Below are positions 36,335 to 44,656 of a DNA stretch of 64,000 nucleotides, in pieces (the stretch's first letter is position 1; each line of letters opens with the position of its first letter). The notes beneath the pieces are model-generated. The model saw nothing but the letters and a program-made list of their open reading frames with translations, ran no database searches and was not told the origin of the DNA. Made by a program: the position numbers and the translations under genes. This DNA comes from Aquiflexum gelatinilyticum (GTDB lineage: Bacteria; Bacteroidota; Bacteroidia; Cytophagales; Cyclobacteriaceae): the NCBI RefSeq assembly GCF_024741135.1, contig NZ_JANSUY010000001.1, positions 496,001-560,000 on the forward strand, in the 5' to 3' direction.

Positions 36335-38299
36335 TTATTCTGCAATTCCTGTAGAAAACTTGAGAGGCGTATTGCTACCTGCGGGTGATACCCTGAGGTA
36401 GCCTTGCATTTCTTGGTGCAATGCCGAGCAGAAGTCAGTGCAATAGAATGGGAAGACGCCTGTTCTGTCTGGAACCCATTTCAATGTGGCTGTTTCACCG
36501 GGCATGACGAGCAGTTCAGCGGTGTTGGCACCTTTGATGGCAAGTCCGTGCGGTACATCCCAATCCTGTTCGAGGTTGGTCATGTGGAAGTAAACCTCAT
36601 CTCCAACTTTGATTCCTTCGATATTGTCAGGTCTGAAATTGGATCGGATACTTGTCAGGTAGATGTGGACTTTGTTACCATCTCTTTCGACCCTTGCATC
36701 ATTGATGCCTTTGAGTACGTGTGGGTGGTTGTTTTCTTCCAATTTATAAAATTTCACCTGCTTGTCTTTGATCAGAGAAGCAGGGAAGGCTTCTGCGTAA
36801 TGGGGTTCACCGATGGTAGGGAAGTCAAGAAGCAACTGCATTTTATCACCTGAAATGTCATAAAGCTGTGCAGAGTGGGCCAATTCAGGACCTGTAGGAA
36901 GGTATCTGTCTTTGGTGATTTTGTTGTAAGCGACCATGTATTTGCCATGAGGCTTGCCTGTCGGTCCACCGGGGATGCTCAAGTGTCCTACCGAATAGTA
37001 AGTAGGTACCCTGTCTACCACTTCCAATGTTTCGATGTTCCACTTCACGATTTCAGAAGAGACAAACATGGAAGTGTAAGCAAATCCTTTTCCGTCAAAC
37101 TCGGTATGCAAAGGTCCAAGACCTGGCTTTGCGACTTCACCGTGCAATACTGATTCATATTTTAAAACCGGCATGCCATCGATATTTCCTTCAAAATCCT
37201 GCTTTTCTATCGCTGCCAGCATTTTGGTAAAGGAGAACACGGGGATGATTGCAGCCAATTTTCCACTTCCGATGATGTACTCACCCGTAGGGTCAGTGTC
37301 AGTGCCGTGCGGAGATTTTGGACATGGGATAAAGTAAACGATGTCCTTCAATTCTCTTGGGTCTAAGGAAAGCACCTCGGTCCTGATAGTAGAAGTAGCG
37401 GTGTGGGTACTTTCATCCCATTTATTGTGTGCATATTTCACCGGTACTTTTTTCCCTTTGCCTGCTGCAATATATTCCTCGGCTTTTTTCCAGTTGACCG
37501 CCATGATGAAGTCCTTGTCTTTTTGCGAAGCATTCACTTCCAAAAGCGTGTGGGCCATTTCGGTATTGTAGGTGGAGAAGAAAAACCAGCCATGTGATTT
37601 TTTCTTTCCAGCCCTTGCCAGGTCAAAGTTGAATGGAGGTGCTTCCAATTGGAAAGCAATGTCCATGTCCCCATGGTCTTTGTCAACGCTGATGAAAGAA
37701 ATCGTACCCCGGAAATTGTCCTTATAAGTGTCTATCCCCACATCCCTGTCATTATCATTTCCTGTCGGAACAGAGAATCTGGTACCTGCTACCACATATT
37801 CGGTGTTTTCAGTAATGAAAGGGGAAGAGTGGTTACCGCCTGAATTGGGGATTTCGATGATCTCAACGGTTTTGAAACTTGTCAGGTCTACTCTTGCGAT
37901 CCTTGGGGTATTGTTGGCATTGCCAAAAGCCCATCTGGCATCATGCTCTGCATTGGTAGTAGAGATGGCGATATGGTGCAAATCATCCCAAGGAACGAAC
38001 CCATGGGAAGTGTTCAGCATCGGTTTTGTTTCTTCCGAAAAGCCCCATCCATTTTCCGGATGAACCGAAAAGACAGGAAGGATCTTCAATACCCTTCCCG
38101 AAGGAAGGCCCATTACGGACATCTGTCCATTGAAACCACCCGAAACGATGTTGTAAAATTCATCATGCTGTCCCGGTGCTACGTATACTTTGGAGGCAGC
38201 GTCTCCCGAAATGGCGGTTTGGGCACCTTTGGGTTTGCAACCATAGGCAAAAGCTACTGCAACAGCTACTCCTGCCATCAACCATAATCTTGTTTTCAT
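36335..38299 (-). CDS. nosZ: Nitrous-oxide reductase NosZ (clade II, lipoprotein-type)
   Basis: 654 residues. The Sec signal ends in lipobox FAYGC (about 17-21), unlike the Tat signal of clade I enzymes. The beta-propeller carries the CuZ histidines (LHHIAIS, AEHDARW, SPHGTDTDPTGEY, GHLSIPGG, EPHYAEA). The C-terminal cupredoxin has the CuA set YCTDFCSALHQEMQGYL (Cys, Cys, His, Met) and DVPHG. Reduces N2O to N2 in the periplasm. Electrons probably come from the cytochrome c domain of the gene before it. Length is as usual for the family. Confidence 0.97.
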   Translation of the reverse strand: MKTRLWLMAGVAVAVAFAYGCKPKGAQTAISGDAASKVYVAPGQHDEFYNIVSGGFNGQMSVMGLPSGRVLKILPVFSVHPENGWGFSEETKPMLNTSHGFVPWDDLHHIAISTTNAEHDARWAFGNANNTPRIARVDLTSFKTVEIIEIPNSGGNHSSPFITENTEYVVAGTRFSVPTGNDNDRDVGIDTYKDNFRGTISFISVDKDHGDMDIAFQLEAPPFNFDLARAGKKKSHGWFFFSTYNTEMAHTLLEVNASQKDKDFIMAVNWKKAEEYIAAGKGKKVPVKYAHNKWDESTHTATSTIRTEVLSLDPRELKDIVYFIPCPKSPHGTDTDPTGEYIIGSGKLAAIIPVFSFTKMLAAIEKQDFEGNIDGMPVLKYESVLHGEVAKPGLGPLHTEFDGKGFAYTSMFVSSEIVKWNIETLEVVDRVPTYYSVGHLSIPGGPTGKPHGKYMVAYNKITKDRYLPTGPELAHSAQLYDISGDKMQLLLDFPTIGEPHYAEAFPASLIKDKQVKFYKLEENNHPHVLKGINDARVERDGNKVHIYLTSIRSNFRPDNIEGIKVGDEVYFHMTNLEQDWDVPHGLAIKGANTAELLVMPGETATLKWVPDRTGVFPFYCTDFCSALHQEMQGYLRVSPAGSNTPLKFSTGIAE

Positions 38300-38320
38300 T
38301 TTCTTTGGGGTTTGGATTGT

Positions 38321-40138
38321 TTATTGTGCAGCAGCATCCATGCTGCCGGTTTTTTCTAAATCATTTTTTCTCATAAATTCCAAAATGTGCCTGGCTTCCT
38401 CCTTAGAGATATTTTGGTTTGGCATTCTGGTGAGACATTCCTCCAACAAAGCCTGTGCGGTAGGATCTTCATCCAGCATCACATCGACATTGGTGATCAT
38501 GTTCATGATCCATTCCGGTCGTCTTCTGTTGGTTACACCTTGGAAACCCGGTCCTACAAGCCTCTTGTCGTTTAGCTGATGGCAGGCGGTACATTTGAGG
38601 TCCAATATGGCTTTGCCTTTTTCGGCCAAAGCCTCATCCACAGTTGCACCCAGTTCTACACTTTTGATTTCGCCTACACCTTTTGGATCGGCTTCTTTCA
38701 CTTTTTCCTCTGCGCTGGGTGGGGTATAAGTACCCTGGTTTTCACCGCCACCGCCGCAACTTGCCATCAGGAGCAAAGCTGCTCCCATGGTCATGATCAT
38801 CGTACTTTTCATAGTTTTTGTGTTTTTATGTAATTGGGTTTTGATAGTATTCTCAATTGTGATTTCGGTCTCGTTGAAAGCCGGTTTGCGCCACAATCCC
38901 ACCCAAATCAGCAACAGACCAAATGGAAATAAGGAAGAGGCTGTGAATAGAATCAGGGGGAAGTGGGGGATAAATCCAAGCTGCGCCCAAAGCAAGGTGC
39001 CTTGTCCAAGAAGTAAAATCTCCGAAGCCAGGAATGCCAAAGCCAGAAAGTGCCAACCCAAACCTGAAAACCTGTCTGTGGCAAGCCAGTTGTTTTTCAA
39101 AGCAAATGCTCCAATGCCAAAAGTGATAGAACCAAGCATTACCAAATGGACAAATCCGATGACATACATGCGGATGGTATAGGCGATAGTAGCCACATCA
39201 GGGATGATGAGCGCAGCCTGAATCAAAGCCTTAGCCACCAAACTCATCATTCCGATGTAAAGCATCCTGTCTATCCAGTTTTTGGGAAATTTCAGTCCCT
39301 GAAAGAGTTGAATGAAGGCAGGATCCAGTATCCGGGAATAGGCGATGACTTGGAGGATTACACCTGCAGCATTGATGAAAAACAGGGCTTTAATAGGGGT
39401 GCTCCAAGAAACTGCTAAAGCATAAGTCAGGAATAGGGATAAATGAAGGATCCATTCGCTTTTTTTGGAAACAGGAATTCTCCATCCGTTTTTTAGCAGG
39501 TAAGCAGCCAACAATCCCAAGAATCCATAGACAAACCAGCCATTGAGTTGGAAGTGCAGAAACCATTGCACACTCATGAAATACAGGGGATGAAGCCTGC
39601 CCAACAAAGCTCCCACAGGACCGATTGCCCAAAGTCCAAGACTTGAAACAAGCATCCAAATGATGGAAAATCTTACCAATCGGGTAGCGGTAGTTTCTTT
39701 GTGCCGGGAGAGGTCCTGGAGGAAGAAGAAAGCAAAGAAATAGCTTGTAATCAGGTGCAGGGATGAAAATGTGATACTATAAAGGCCATAACCTTGGAAA
39801 GGAAAACTCAGCATCATGCCTAGCGTGCTCAGGACCGAAATACCAAGAATGACTTTATAAGTCAGCAGCCTTTTGGCATCTTTTACAAAAGTGAAAACCA
39901 AAGCTCCTGTGACCAATAAATATCCCCAACCCAACAAAGCCAAGTGGGAATGTGTGTGAAGGACATGCTTGTACTCGAAGAAATTGACTTCACCGATATG
40001 GAAATACCTCATCAAAAGCCCAAAAAGCGATGCCATCAAAAAGAAGAAAACCGCCCAGAACATCCACGGCTTTGCCAATTGCCGCTCTATGGGAGAGGCA
40101 GTAGGTTTTTGGCTTATAAGTTCCGGTGCGGTTTTCAT
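38321..40138 (-). CDS. Fused heme-copper-oxidase-like membrane protein and cytochrome c lipoprotein
   Basis: 605 residues in one frame. Residues 1-430 are about 12 membrane helices, with a heme-ligand-like segment HVLHTHSHLALLGWGYL and WFLHFQLNGWFVYGF, similar to the NnrS/heme-copper subunit I-like protein often encoded in nos clusters. At residue 443 (ATG at 38812) a second, complete lipoprotein signal begins: MKSTMIMTMGAALLLMASCG. Then comes a monoheme cytochrome c with CTACH (516-520). In relatives the two parts are separate genes as far as I know. The leader AAAAACACAAAAACT before this ATG looks like a ribosome-binding leader, so the cytochrome may also be made on its own. Likely electron donor to NosZ. 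Confidence 0.75.
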   Translation of the reverse strand: MKTAPELISQKPTASPIERQLAKPWMFWAVFFFLMASLFGLLMRYFHIGEVNFFEYKHVLHTHSHLALLGWGYLLVTGALVFTFVKDAKRLLTYKVILGISVLSTLGMMLSFPFQGYGLYSITFSSLHLITSYFFAFFFLQDLSRHKETTATRLVRFSIIWMLVSSLGLWAIGPVGALLGRLHPLYFMSVQWFLHFQLNGWFVYGFLGLLAAYLLKNGWRIPVSKKSEWILHLSLFLTYALAVSWSTPIKALFFINAAGVILQVIAYSRILDPAFIQLFQGLKFPKNWIDRMLYIGMMSLVAKALIQAALIIPDVATIAYTIRMYVIGFVHLVMLGSITFGIGAFALKNNWLATDRFSGLGWHFLALAFLASEILLLGQGTLLWAQLGFIPHFPLILFTASSLFPFGLLLIWVGLWRKPAFNETEITIENTIKTQLHKNTKTMKSTMIMTMGAALLLMASCGGGGENQGTYTPPSAEEKVKEADPKGVGEIKSVELGATVDEALAEKGKAILDLKCTACHQLNDKRLVGPGFQGVTNRRRPEWIMNMITNVDVMLDEDPTAQALLEECLTRMPNQNISKEEARHILEFMRKNDLEKTGSMDAAAQ

Positions 40139-40141
40139 TTT

Positions 40142-40861
40142 TCAGGGATTCAATTTGTGAAAGAGTTCAGTAGCCTTCGGAAAGAGGATGTTATTTTCAA
40201 GATGGATGTGCTTATGGAGGTCTTCTTCAAATTCCTGTAGCATGGCAAAAGCGACTTTGTAAGTCTGACAGCCGTCGGCAGGAGTCCTATATCCACCTGT
40301 GAGTTCGGATATCAGGCGGAACCTTTCTCCTTCTGTTTCATGCTCATCTTCCATCATGTGGATGGGATTTTCAATCACTCCAAAATGGGGTTTTGAAAGG
40401 TGGAAATGACTTGAAATGGCCTCTTCCATCGCTTTGATATATGGAAATAGGATCAGTTCTTCCTTTTTCATATGGATGGTCAGCGCATCTGCCGCAAGGA
40501 AAAAGTGATCTTTGATTTCTGCCAATTCTGGATGTTTGCCTCCGTGGACAAGGACAAGTTTCTGGAGGTATGCTTTTAAAGGAGGAATGCTGTTTTCCAC
40601 ATAGCTATGGTGGGTTAGGGTGATGTGGTTGATGAGGTCTGTCAATCCCAGATCTGCAAAATGGATCTCTTCAGGTTGAAAGACTGCGTTTTCGAGGTCT
40701 TTTAGAATGTTTTCCATTGAGACATCGTTGACCTCACAGGCTTTCTCAAGTGTTATTCCCCCTTTGCAGCAAAAATCAATGCCGTACTCTGTGAAAACTA
40801 TTGCCGCACGGAAGTTTTCCGCTACTATTCCTCCAACTTTTCTTTTTGATAAATTTTCCAT
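40142..40861 (-). CDS. ric: Iron-sulfur cluster repair di-iron protein (RIC/YtfE/ScdA)
   Basis: 239 residues. The N-terminal DUF542 segment has IDFCCKGG (Cys31, Cys32). The C-terminal hemerythrin-like four-helix bundle provides the di-iron ligands (HHSYVEN, HGGKHPE, HMKKEELILFP, HMMEDEHETEG, HKHIHLENN). RIC repairs Fe-S centres damaged by nitric oxide and oxidants. It precedes the fused cytochrome gene by 3 bp, so it belongs to the nos operon, linking NO-damage repair with N2O reduction. Confidence 0.93.
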   Translation of the reverse strand: MENLSKRKVGGIVAENFRAAIVFTEYGIDFCCKGGITLEKACEVNDVSMENILKDLENAVFQPEEIHFADLGLTDLINHITLTHHSYVENSIPPLKAYLQKLVLVHGGKHPELAEIKDHFFLAADALTIHMKKEELILFPYIKAMEEAISSHFHLSKPHFGVIENPIHMMEDEHETEGERFRLISELTGGYRTPADGCQTYKVAFAMLQEFEEDLHKHIHLENNILFPKATELFHKLNP

Positions 40862-40911
40862 TTTTAACCGTATTTAAAGACCCTTTAATCTTTTATGTAA
40901 ATAATTTTTTT

Positions 40912-41343
40912 TCAGTATTTAAGAAAGCTGATCCCAATATTCACCCTATCGGCTACGGCTTTCAGGCTTGTTGTCATCAGCATGCCGGTGAGGTGTTCGC
41001 GGATCGCCTTAAACTTATGGTGAACAGGGCAAGGATGGTCTTCTGAGCATTTTTCCAATCCCAATGCACAGCCTGTGAACAACATTTCCCCGTCTATTGC
41101 TTCTACAATTTCTGAAAGGAAGATCTTGCTTGGATCACCTTGAACATGGAATCCGCCATTTGGTCCTTTGACTGAATGGAGCAAGTTATGCCTGACTAAG
41201 TCCTGTAAAATTTTTCCTGTAAATGCTTCCGGGGAGTTGATTGCTTTGGATATTTCCTTCAATCCTGCCCTTTCTTGTCCTTGTGGTAGTGTTGCCATAT
41301 AGATCATGGCGTTGATGGCGTATTTACAGGCTTTCGAAAACAT
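40912..41343 (-). CDS. Rrf2-family regulator (NsrR/IscR-like)
   Basis: 143 residues from the ATG at 41343 (MFSKACKYAINAMIYMA). Winged helix: LKEISKAINSPEAFTGKILQ and NLLHSVKGPNGGF. Three cysteines (Cys92, Cys99, Cys105 in GCALGLEKCSEDHPCPVHH) can bind a [2Fe-2S] or [4Fe-4S] cluster as in NsrR/IscR. It is the first gene of the Ric-nos operon (51 bp before ric), so it probably senses NO or Fe-S status and controls the operon and itself. Confidence 0.9.
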   Translation of the reverse strand: MFSKACKYAINAMIYMATLPQGQERAGLKEISKAINSPEAFTGKILQDLVRHNLLHSVKGPNGGFHVQGDPSKIFLSEIVEAIDGEMLFTGCALGLEKCSEDHPCPVHHKFKAIREHLTGMLMTTSLKAVADRVNIGISFLKY

Positions 41344-41357
41344 ACATTCTTTAATAC

Positions 41358-41400
41358 AGGACAAATATATCTTTTTTATATTAAAGACAAAAATATCCTT
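41358..41400. promoter_or_regulatory. Tandem operator-like repeats upstream of the Rrf2 gene
   Basis: Two similar sites on the plus strand: AGGACAAATATATCTT (41358-41373) and AAAGACAAAAATATCCTT (41383-41400), sharing GACAAAnATATCnTT at a 25-26 bp distance. They lie 15-57 bp upstream of the regulator's start. Likely binding sites for the Rrf2 protein (autoregulation) or a promoter-overlapping operator; this is an inference from position. Confidence 0.45.
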
Positions 41401-41562
41401 TATTAATTTTCTAAAAAATTGGAATAGTGTCCAGGTGGGAGCTGAGGGATTTAATTTCGGAAAGGGCCTGTTTGAGGTTTCATTACTTATGATTCTTCAC
41501 GAAATTCTGGATTTGGAATCAATTATTATTTGGGGTGATAAATTTTTGGAACTTATACACAA

Positions 41563-41585
41563 TTATTTAGATTGAATATAAATAA
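41563..41585. promoter_or_regulatory. Palindromic iron-box-like operator before feoA
   Basis: TTATTTAGATTGAATATAAA plus TAA is a 23 bp palindrome around a central G, with only two mismatched pairs in 11. Its TTTAGATTnAATnTAAA core is of the DtxR/Fur kind. It lies 60 bp upstream of feoA, where an iron-responsive repressor would be expected to act. Confidence 0.6.
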
Positions 41586-41644
41586 ATTATGGGTTTCTTT
41601 GATAAAATCCATTAATTTTCGCCCTCTTAAAAAAGAGTAATAAA

Positions 41645-41863
41645 ATGACCGCAGCAAACCTCACCTTACAGCAATCAGCCTTCATAGATAGTATCGGAGA
41701 TACTGATATTTCCATTAATTTCTTGGAGTTGGGGATATTGCCCGGAAAAGAGATAAAATTGTTGAAGAAAGCTCCTTTTGGTGGACCCATGGCATTTTTG
41801 ATTGAAGAAAACATCATTGCCCTTAGACAGCAGGAAGCCATTTTGATCAATTTAAAATCCTAA
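41645..41863 (+). CDS. feoA: FeoA
   Basis: 72 residues with an SH3-like FeoA domain (FLELGILPGKEIKLLKKAPF, and AFLIEENIIALRQQEA). Cytosolic partner of FeoB for ferrous iron uptake. feoB follows after 5 bp. An operator-like palindrome lies upstream. Confidence 0.9.
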   Translation: MTAANLTLQQSAFIDSIGDTDISINFLELGILPGKEIKLLKKAPFGGPMAFLIEENIIALRQQEAILINLKS

Positions 41864-41868
41864 GCTGA

Positions 41869-43989
41869 ATGGAAACTACCCTTGCCACCCAAACAAAAAC
41901 CATCGCAATTATCGGTAATCCCAATGTGGGAAAATCCAGTATTTTCAATCAGCTGACAGGATTGAACCAAAAAATAGGAAACTATCCCGGAGTAACTGTG
42001 GACAAGACGGTTGGTTTTATCCGCATTGGAGAGAAAGAGTTTAACCTGATTGACCTACCTGGTACTTACAGTCTTTACCCAAAGTCAGAAGATGAGGTCA
42101 TTGCGCACAGGGTTCTGAATGGTTTGGGTCAAGAAAAACCTGATTTTGCATTGGTTATCCTTGATGCCTGTAATTTGGAGCGGAGCTTGTTGCTTGGTAC
42201 ACAGGTGATGGATTTGGGTATTCCGATGGCTTTTGTGGTGAACATGAAAGACCTGGCCCACAAAAAAGGCATACACATCAAGACTTTTGAATTATATAAA
42301 TCCTTGGGTGTACCCTTGGTTTTGACAGATGCAAGAAACAATGAAGGGATGGATTCCATCCGTCAGGTGATGTCTGAAGAAAAATTTGAATCACCCAAAC
42401 CGCTATTGGTTTCAGCGGATTTTGCCAATCCGGAACTGCTCAATCAAGTAAAGCAAAGGTTTGGTTTTGAAAATTCCTATCAGGCATTTCAATTGTTGGT
42501 TTTCGGCGAATTTGACAAGACCCTTTCCATCGCAGACAAAGATTGGCTGAATGAAAAATCCAATGTTTTTGACTTTGATAGCAAAAAGCAGCAAGTCCGG
42601 GAAACAGAGGCGAGGTATGTGAAAATATCGGAAATATTAAAAAAGGCTGTTTCAAGGGACAAAGTCAAATCCAGCAATGTGACGATTTCTTTAGACAATG
42701 TTTTCCTGAGTCCTGTTTTTGGCTTTGTTATTTTTCTTGGAATCATGCTTTTGATATTTCAGGCGATTTTTGCTTGGGCGTCTTTTCCGATGGATTTGAT
42801 TGATGTGGGATTTGCGGGACTGAGTGGATGGATTTATGAAAATCTTCCCGCGGGAGTTTTGACGGATTTGCTGGCAGAGGGGATTGTCCCCGGCATAGGT
42901 GGTGTTGTGATTTTCATTCCGCAGATTGCCATGCTCTTTGGATTTTTGGCCATTTTGGAAGATACGGGATACCTGTCTCGGGTTGTTTTTTTGATGGACA
43001 GGTTGATGCGTCCTTTTGGCCTTCATGGCAAAAGTGTCGTACCATTGATCTCCGGTATGGCCTGTGCCATTCCCGGTATCATGGCGGCAAGGAATATCAG
43101 CAATTCCAAAGAAAGACTAATCACCATTTTGGTGACTCCTTGGATGAGTTGTTCAGCAAGGCTTCCTGTCTACATTATTTTGATTGGCTTGACTGTTCCT
43201 GATACCCTTTGGATGGGCGTCAGCCTTCAGGCAGTGGGATTATTGGCCATGTACCTGTTGGGGGTGTTGTTTACTTTATTGGGAGCTTTGGCCTTGAAGT
43301 TTATTTTAAAGACAAAAGAAAAGAGCTATCTGCTTACCGAATTGCCGATTTACAGGTTGCCGAGATGGAAGACAGTCCTGCTCACCATGTTCAACAAATC
43401 CAAGATTTTTGTGTTGGAAGCAGGTAAGGTAATTTTATCCATATCTATTGTGCTTTGGGTTTTGGCGAGCTATGGCCCTTCTGGAAAAATGGAAGCGCTT
43501 GAAAATGAAAAAACAGCAATCTTGGAAAATACTCCCGAAGCGGGATGGCCCACTGTGGAGGAGATCTATGCCTCCAAAAAACTCGAGACTTCCTTTATCG
43601 GAATCATGGGCAAAGCCATAGAACCTGCAATCAGACCCTTGGGATATGACTGGAAAATCGGGATTGCTTTGTTGACATCCTTTGCAGCAAGGGAAGTTTT
43701 CGTCGGAACGATTGCAACGATATACAGTATTGGAGGAGATGTCGAAAACGAGCTGACCATTCGTGAAAAACTTGTAAAAGAAGTCCATTCAGATACCGGA
43801 GAAAAGGTTTTTGATAAGGCAACTGGATTTTCACTAATGGTTTTCTATGCCTTTGCGATGCAATGCATGAGTACCTTGGCAGTCGTCTACCGGGAAACTA
43901 AAAGCTGGAAATGGCCTATCCTTCAGACTGTGGTCATGACCGGAATTGCGTATTTGGCAGCATTTATCACTTATCAGATTTTCTCTTAA
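41869..43989 (+). CDS. feoB: Ferrous iron transporter FeoB
   Basis: 706 residues. N-terminal G domain: G1 GNPNVGKSS (16-24), G3 DLPGTYSL, G4 NMKD. The C-terminal membrane part has the two Gate motifs (GFLAILEDTGYLSRVVFLMD; CAIPGIMAARNI; TPWMSCSARLPVYIILIG) and the GTIATIYSIG stretch near the end. Imports Fe2+ across the inner membrane. It is transcribed together with feoA and the small gene after it. Iron supply fits the nearby heme, Fe-S and di-iron genes of the nos operon. Confidence 0.97.
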   Translation: METTLATQTKTIAIIGNPNVGKSSIFNQLTGLNQKIGNYPGVTVDKTVGFIRIGEKEFNLIDLPGTYSLYPKSEDEVIAHRVLNGLGQEKPDFALVILDACNLERSLLLGTQVMDLGIPMAFVVNMKDLAHKKGIHIKTFELYKSLGVPLVLTDARNNEGMDSIRQVMSEEKFESPKPLLVSADFANPELLNQVKQRFGFENSYQAFQLLVFGEFDKTLSIADKDWLNEKSNVFDFDSKKQQVRETEARYVKISEILKKAVSRDKVKSSNVTISLDNVFLSPVFGFVIFLGIMLLIFQAIFAWASFPMDLIDVGFAGLSGWIYENLPAGVLTDLLAEGIVPGIGGVVIFIPQIAMLFGFLAILEDTGYLSRVVFLMDRLMRPFGLHGKSVVPLISGMACAIPGIMAARNISNSKERLITILVTPWMSCSARLPVYIILIGLTVPDTLWMGVSLQAVGLLAMYLLGVLFTLLGALALKFILKTKEKSYLLTELPIYRLPRWKTVLLTMFNKSKIFVLEAGKVILSISIVLWVLASYGPSGKMEALENEKTAILENTPEAGWPTVEEIYASKKLETSFIGIMGKAIEPAIRPLGYDWKIGIALLTSFAAREVFVGTIATIYSIGGDVENELTIREKLVKEVHSDTGEKVFDKATGFSLMVFYAFAMQCMSTLAVVYRETKSWKWPILQTVVMTGIAYLAAFITYQIFS

Positions 43990-43991
43990 TT

Positions 43992-44117
43992 ATGTGGCAG
44001 GAACTTGTTGTTTTCGGATTGTTTGCCTTGGTTTTGGGAACTTGGGTTTTCAGGACTTTTATACGAAAACCAAAAAAATCCCAATCCGGTCCAGGTTGCG
44101 ATAAATGTGGGGTGTGA
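43992..44117 (+). CDS. Small FeoB-associated Cys-rich membrane protein
   Basis: 41 residues starting 2 bp after the feoB stop. One membrane helix (LVVFGLFALVLGTWVFRTFI) and a short tail with PGCDKCGV (CxxC). This matches the FeoB-associated Cys-rich membrane protein group. Probably part of the Feo complex; its role is not known in detail. Confidence 0.8.
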   Translation: MWQELVVFGLFALVLGTWVFRTFIRKPKKSQSGPGCDKCGV

Positions 44118-44268
44118 TTTATCCTTTTATACTTTACTGAATTGTGGGTTTAAATGATTTTTTCATAAATAAATTTTATATATAAGATTATAAATATAAA
44201 TATTTACTAATGAATTGTTCTTCGCAATTTTGTAATGTCAAAAGAATCAGACCTTAAACGTTACAAAA

Positions 44269-44586
44269 ATGAGCAGGAATAAGAACATTACTTTGATCAA
44301 AGGGGAATTTGAAACCGAAGAGGCAAAAGATATTTTGAGAAACCTGCTCGATTTTAAGATCAGATTTCATCAGATCAAAAGCTTCAATTCTGAATTGAAA
44401 TACGGTGAAAAAGACGCTCGCTCCCAAGCTAGGATCCTTGAACTTAAAGAAAGCATGCAAAAAATGCTTGAAATCATGGAGGAAGCAGAAGAAAACGGAC
44501 ATAGCTTAAACATTGACGCTAAAATTGAAATTGAATTTCAGCAAGAAAAAACAAATCCTTTAGAAAAAGTGGTAATTACCCAATAA
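44269..44586 (+). CDS. Small helical protein, unknown function
   Basis: 105 residues, mostly charged helices (TEEAKDILRNLLDFKIRFHQ and ARILELKESMQKMLEIMEEA) ending in a beta stretch (LNIDAKIEIEFQQE). No known family by sight. The gene follows an AT-rich 150 bp spacer and faces the Moco genes across a shared terminator. Confidence 0.65.
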   Translation: MSRNKNITLIKGEFETEEAKDILRNLLDFKIRFHQIKSFNSELKYGEKDARSQARILELKESMQKMLEIMEEAEENGHSLNIDAKIEIEFQQEKTNPLEKVVITQ

Positions 44587-44612
44587 AGTATACAATCAGA
44601 CCTTTTCGAATA

Positions 44613-44647
44613 AAAAAATGGGGAAAATAATTCCCCTCTTTTTTTAT
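44613..44647. terminator. Bidirectional terminator
   Basis: GGGGAA (44620-44625) and TTCCCC (44631-44636) form a short stem, with A-rich flank on the left and CTCTTTTTTTATTT on the right. It lies between the convergent genes ending at 44586 and 44657. Confidence 0.75.
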
Positions 44648-44656
44648 TTAGATTTT

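Noticed and set aside
41306-41575. Plus-strand open frame before feoA
   Set aside because: It overlaps the Rrf2 start, the operator-like repeats and the feoA palindrome; low-complexity product.
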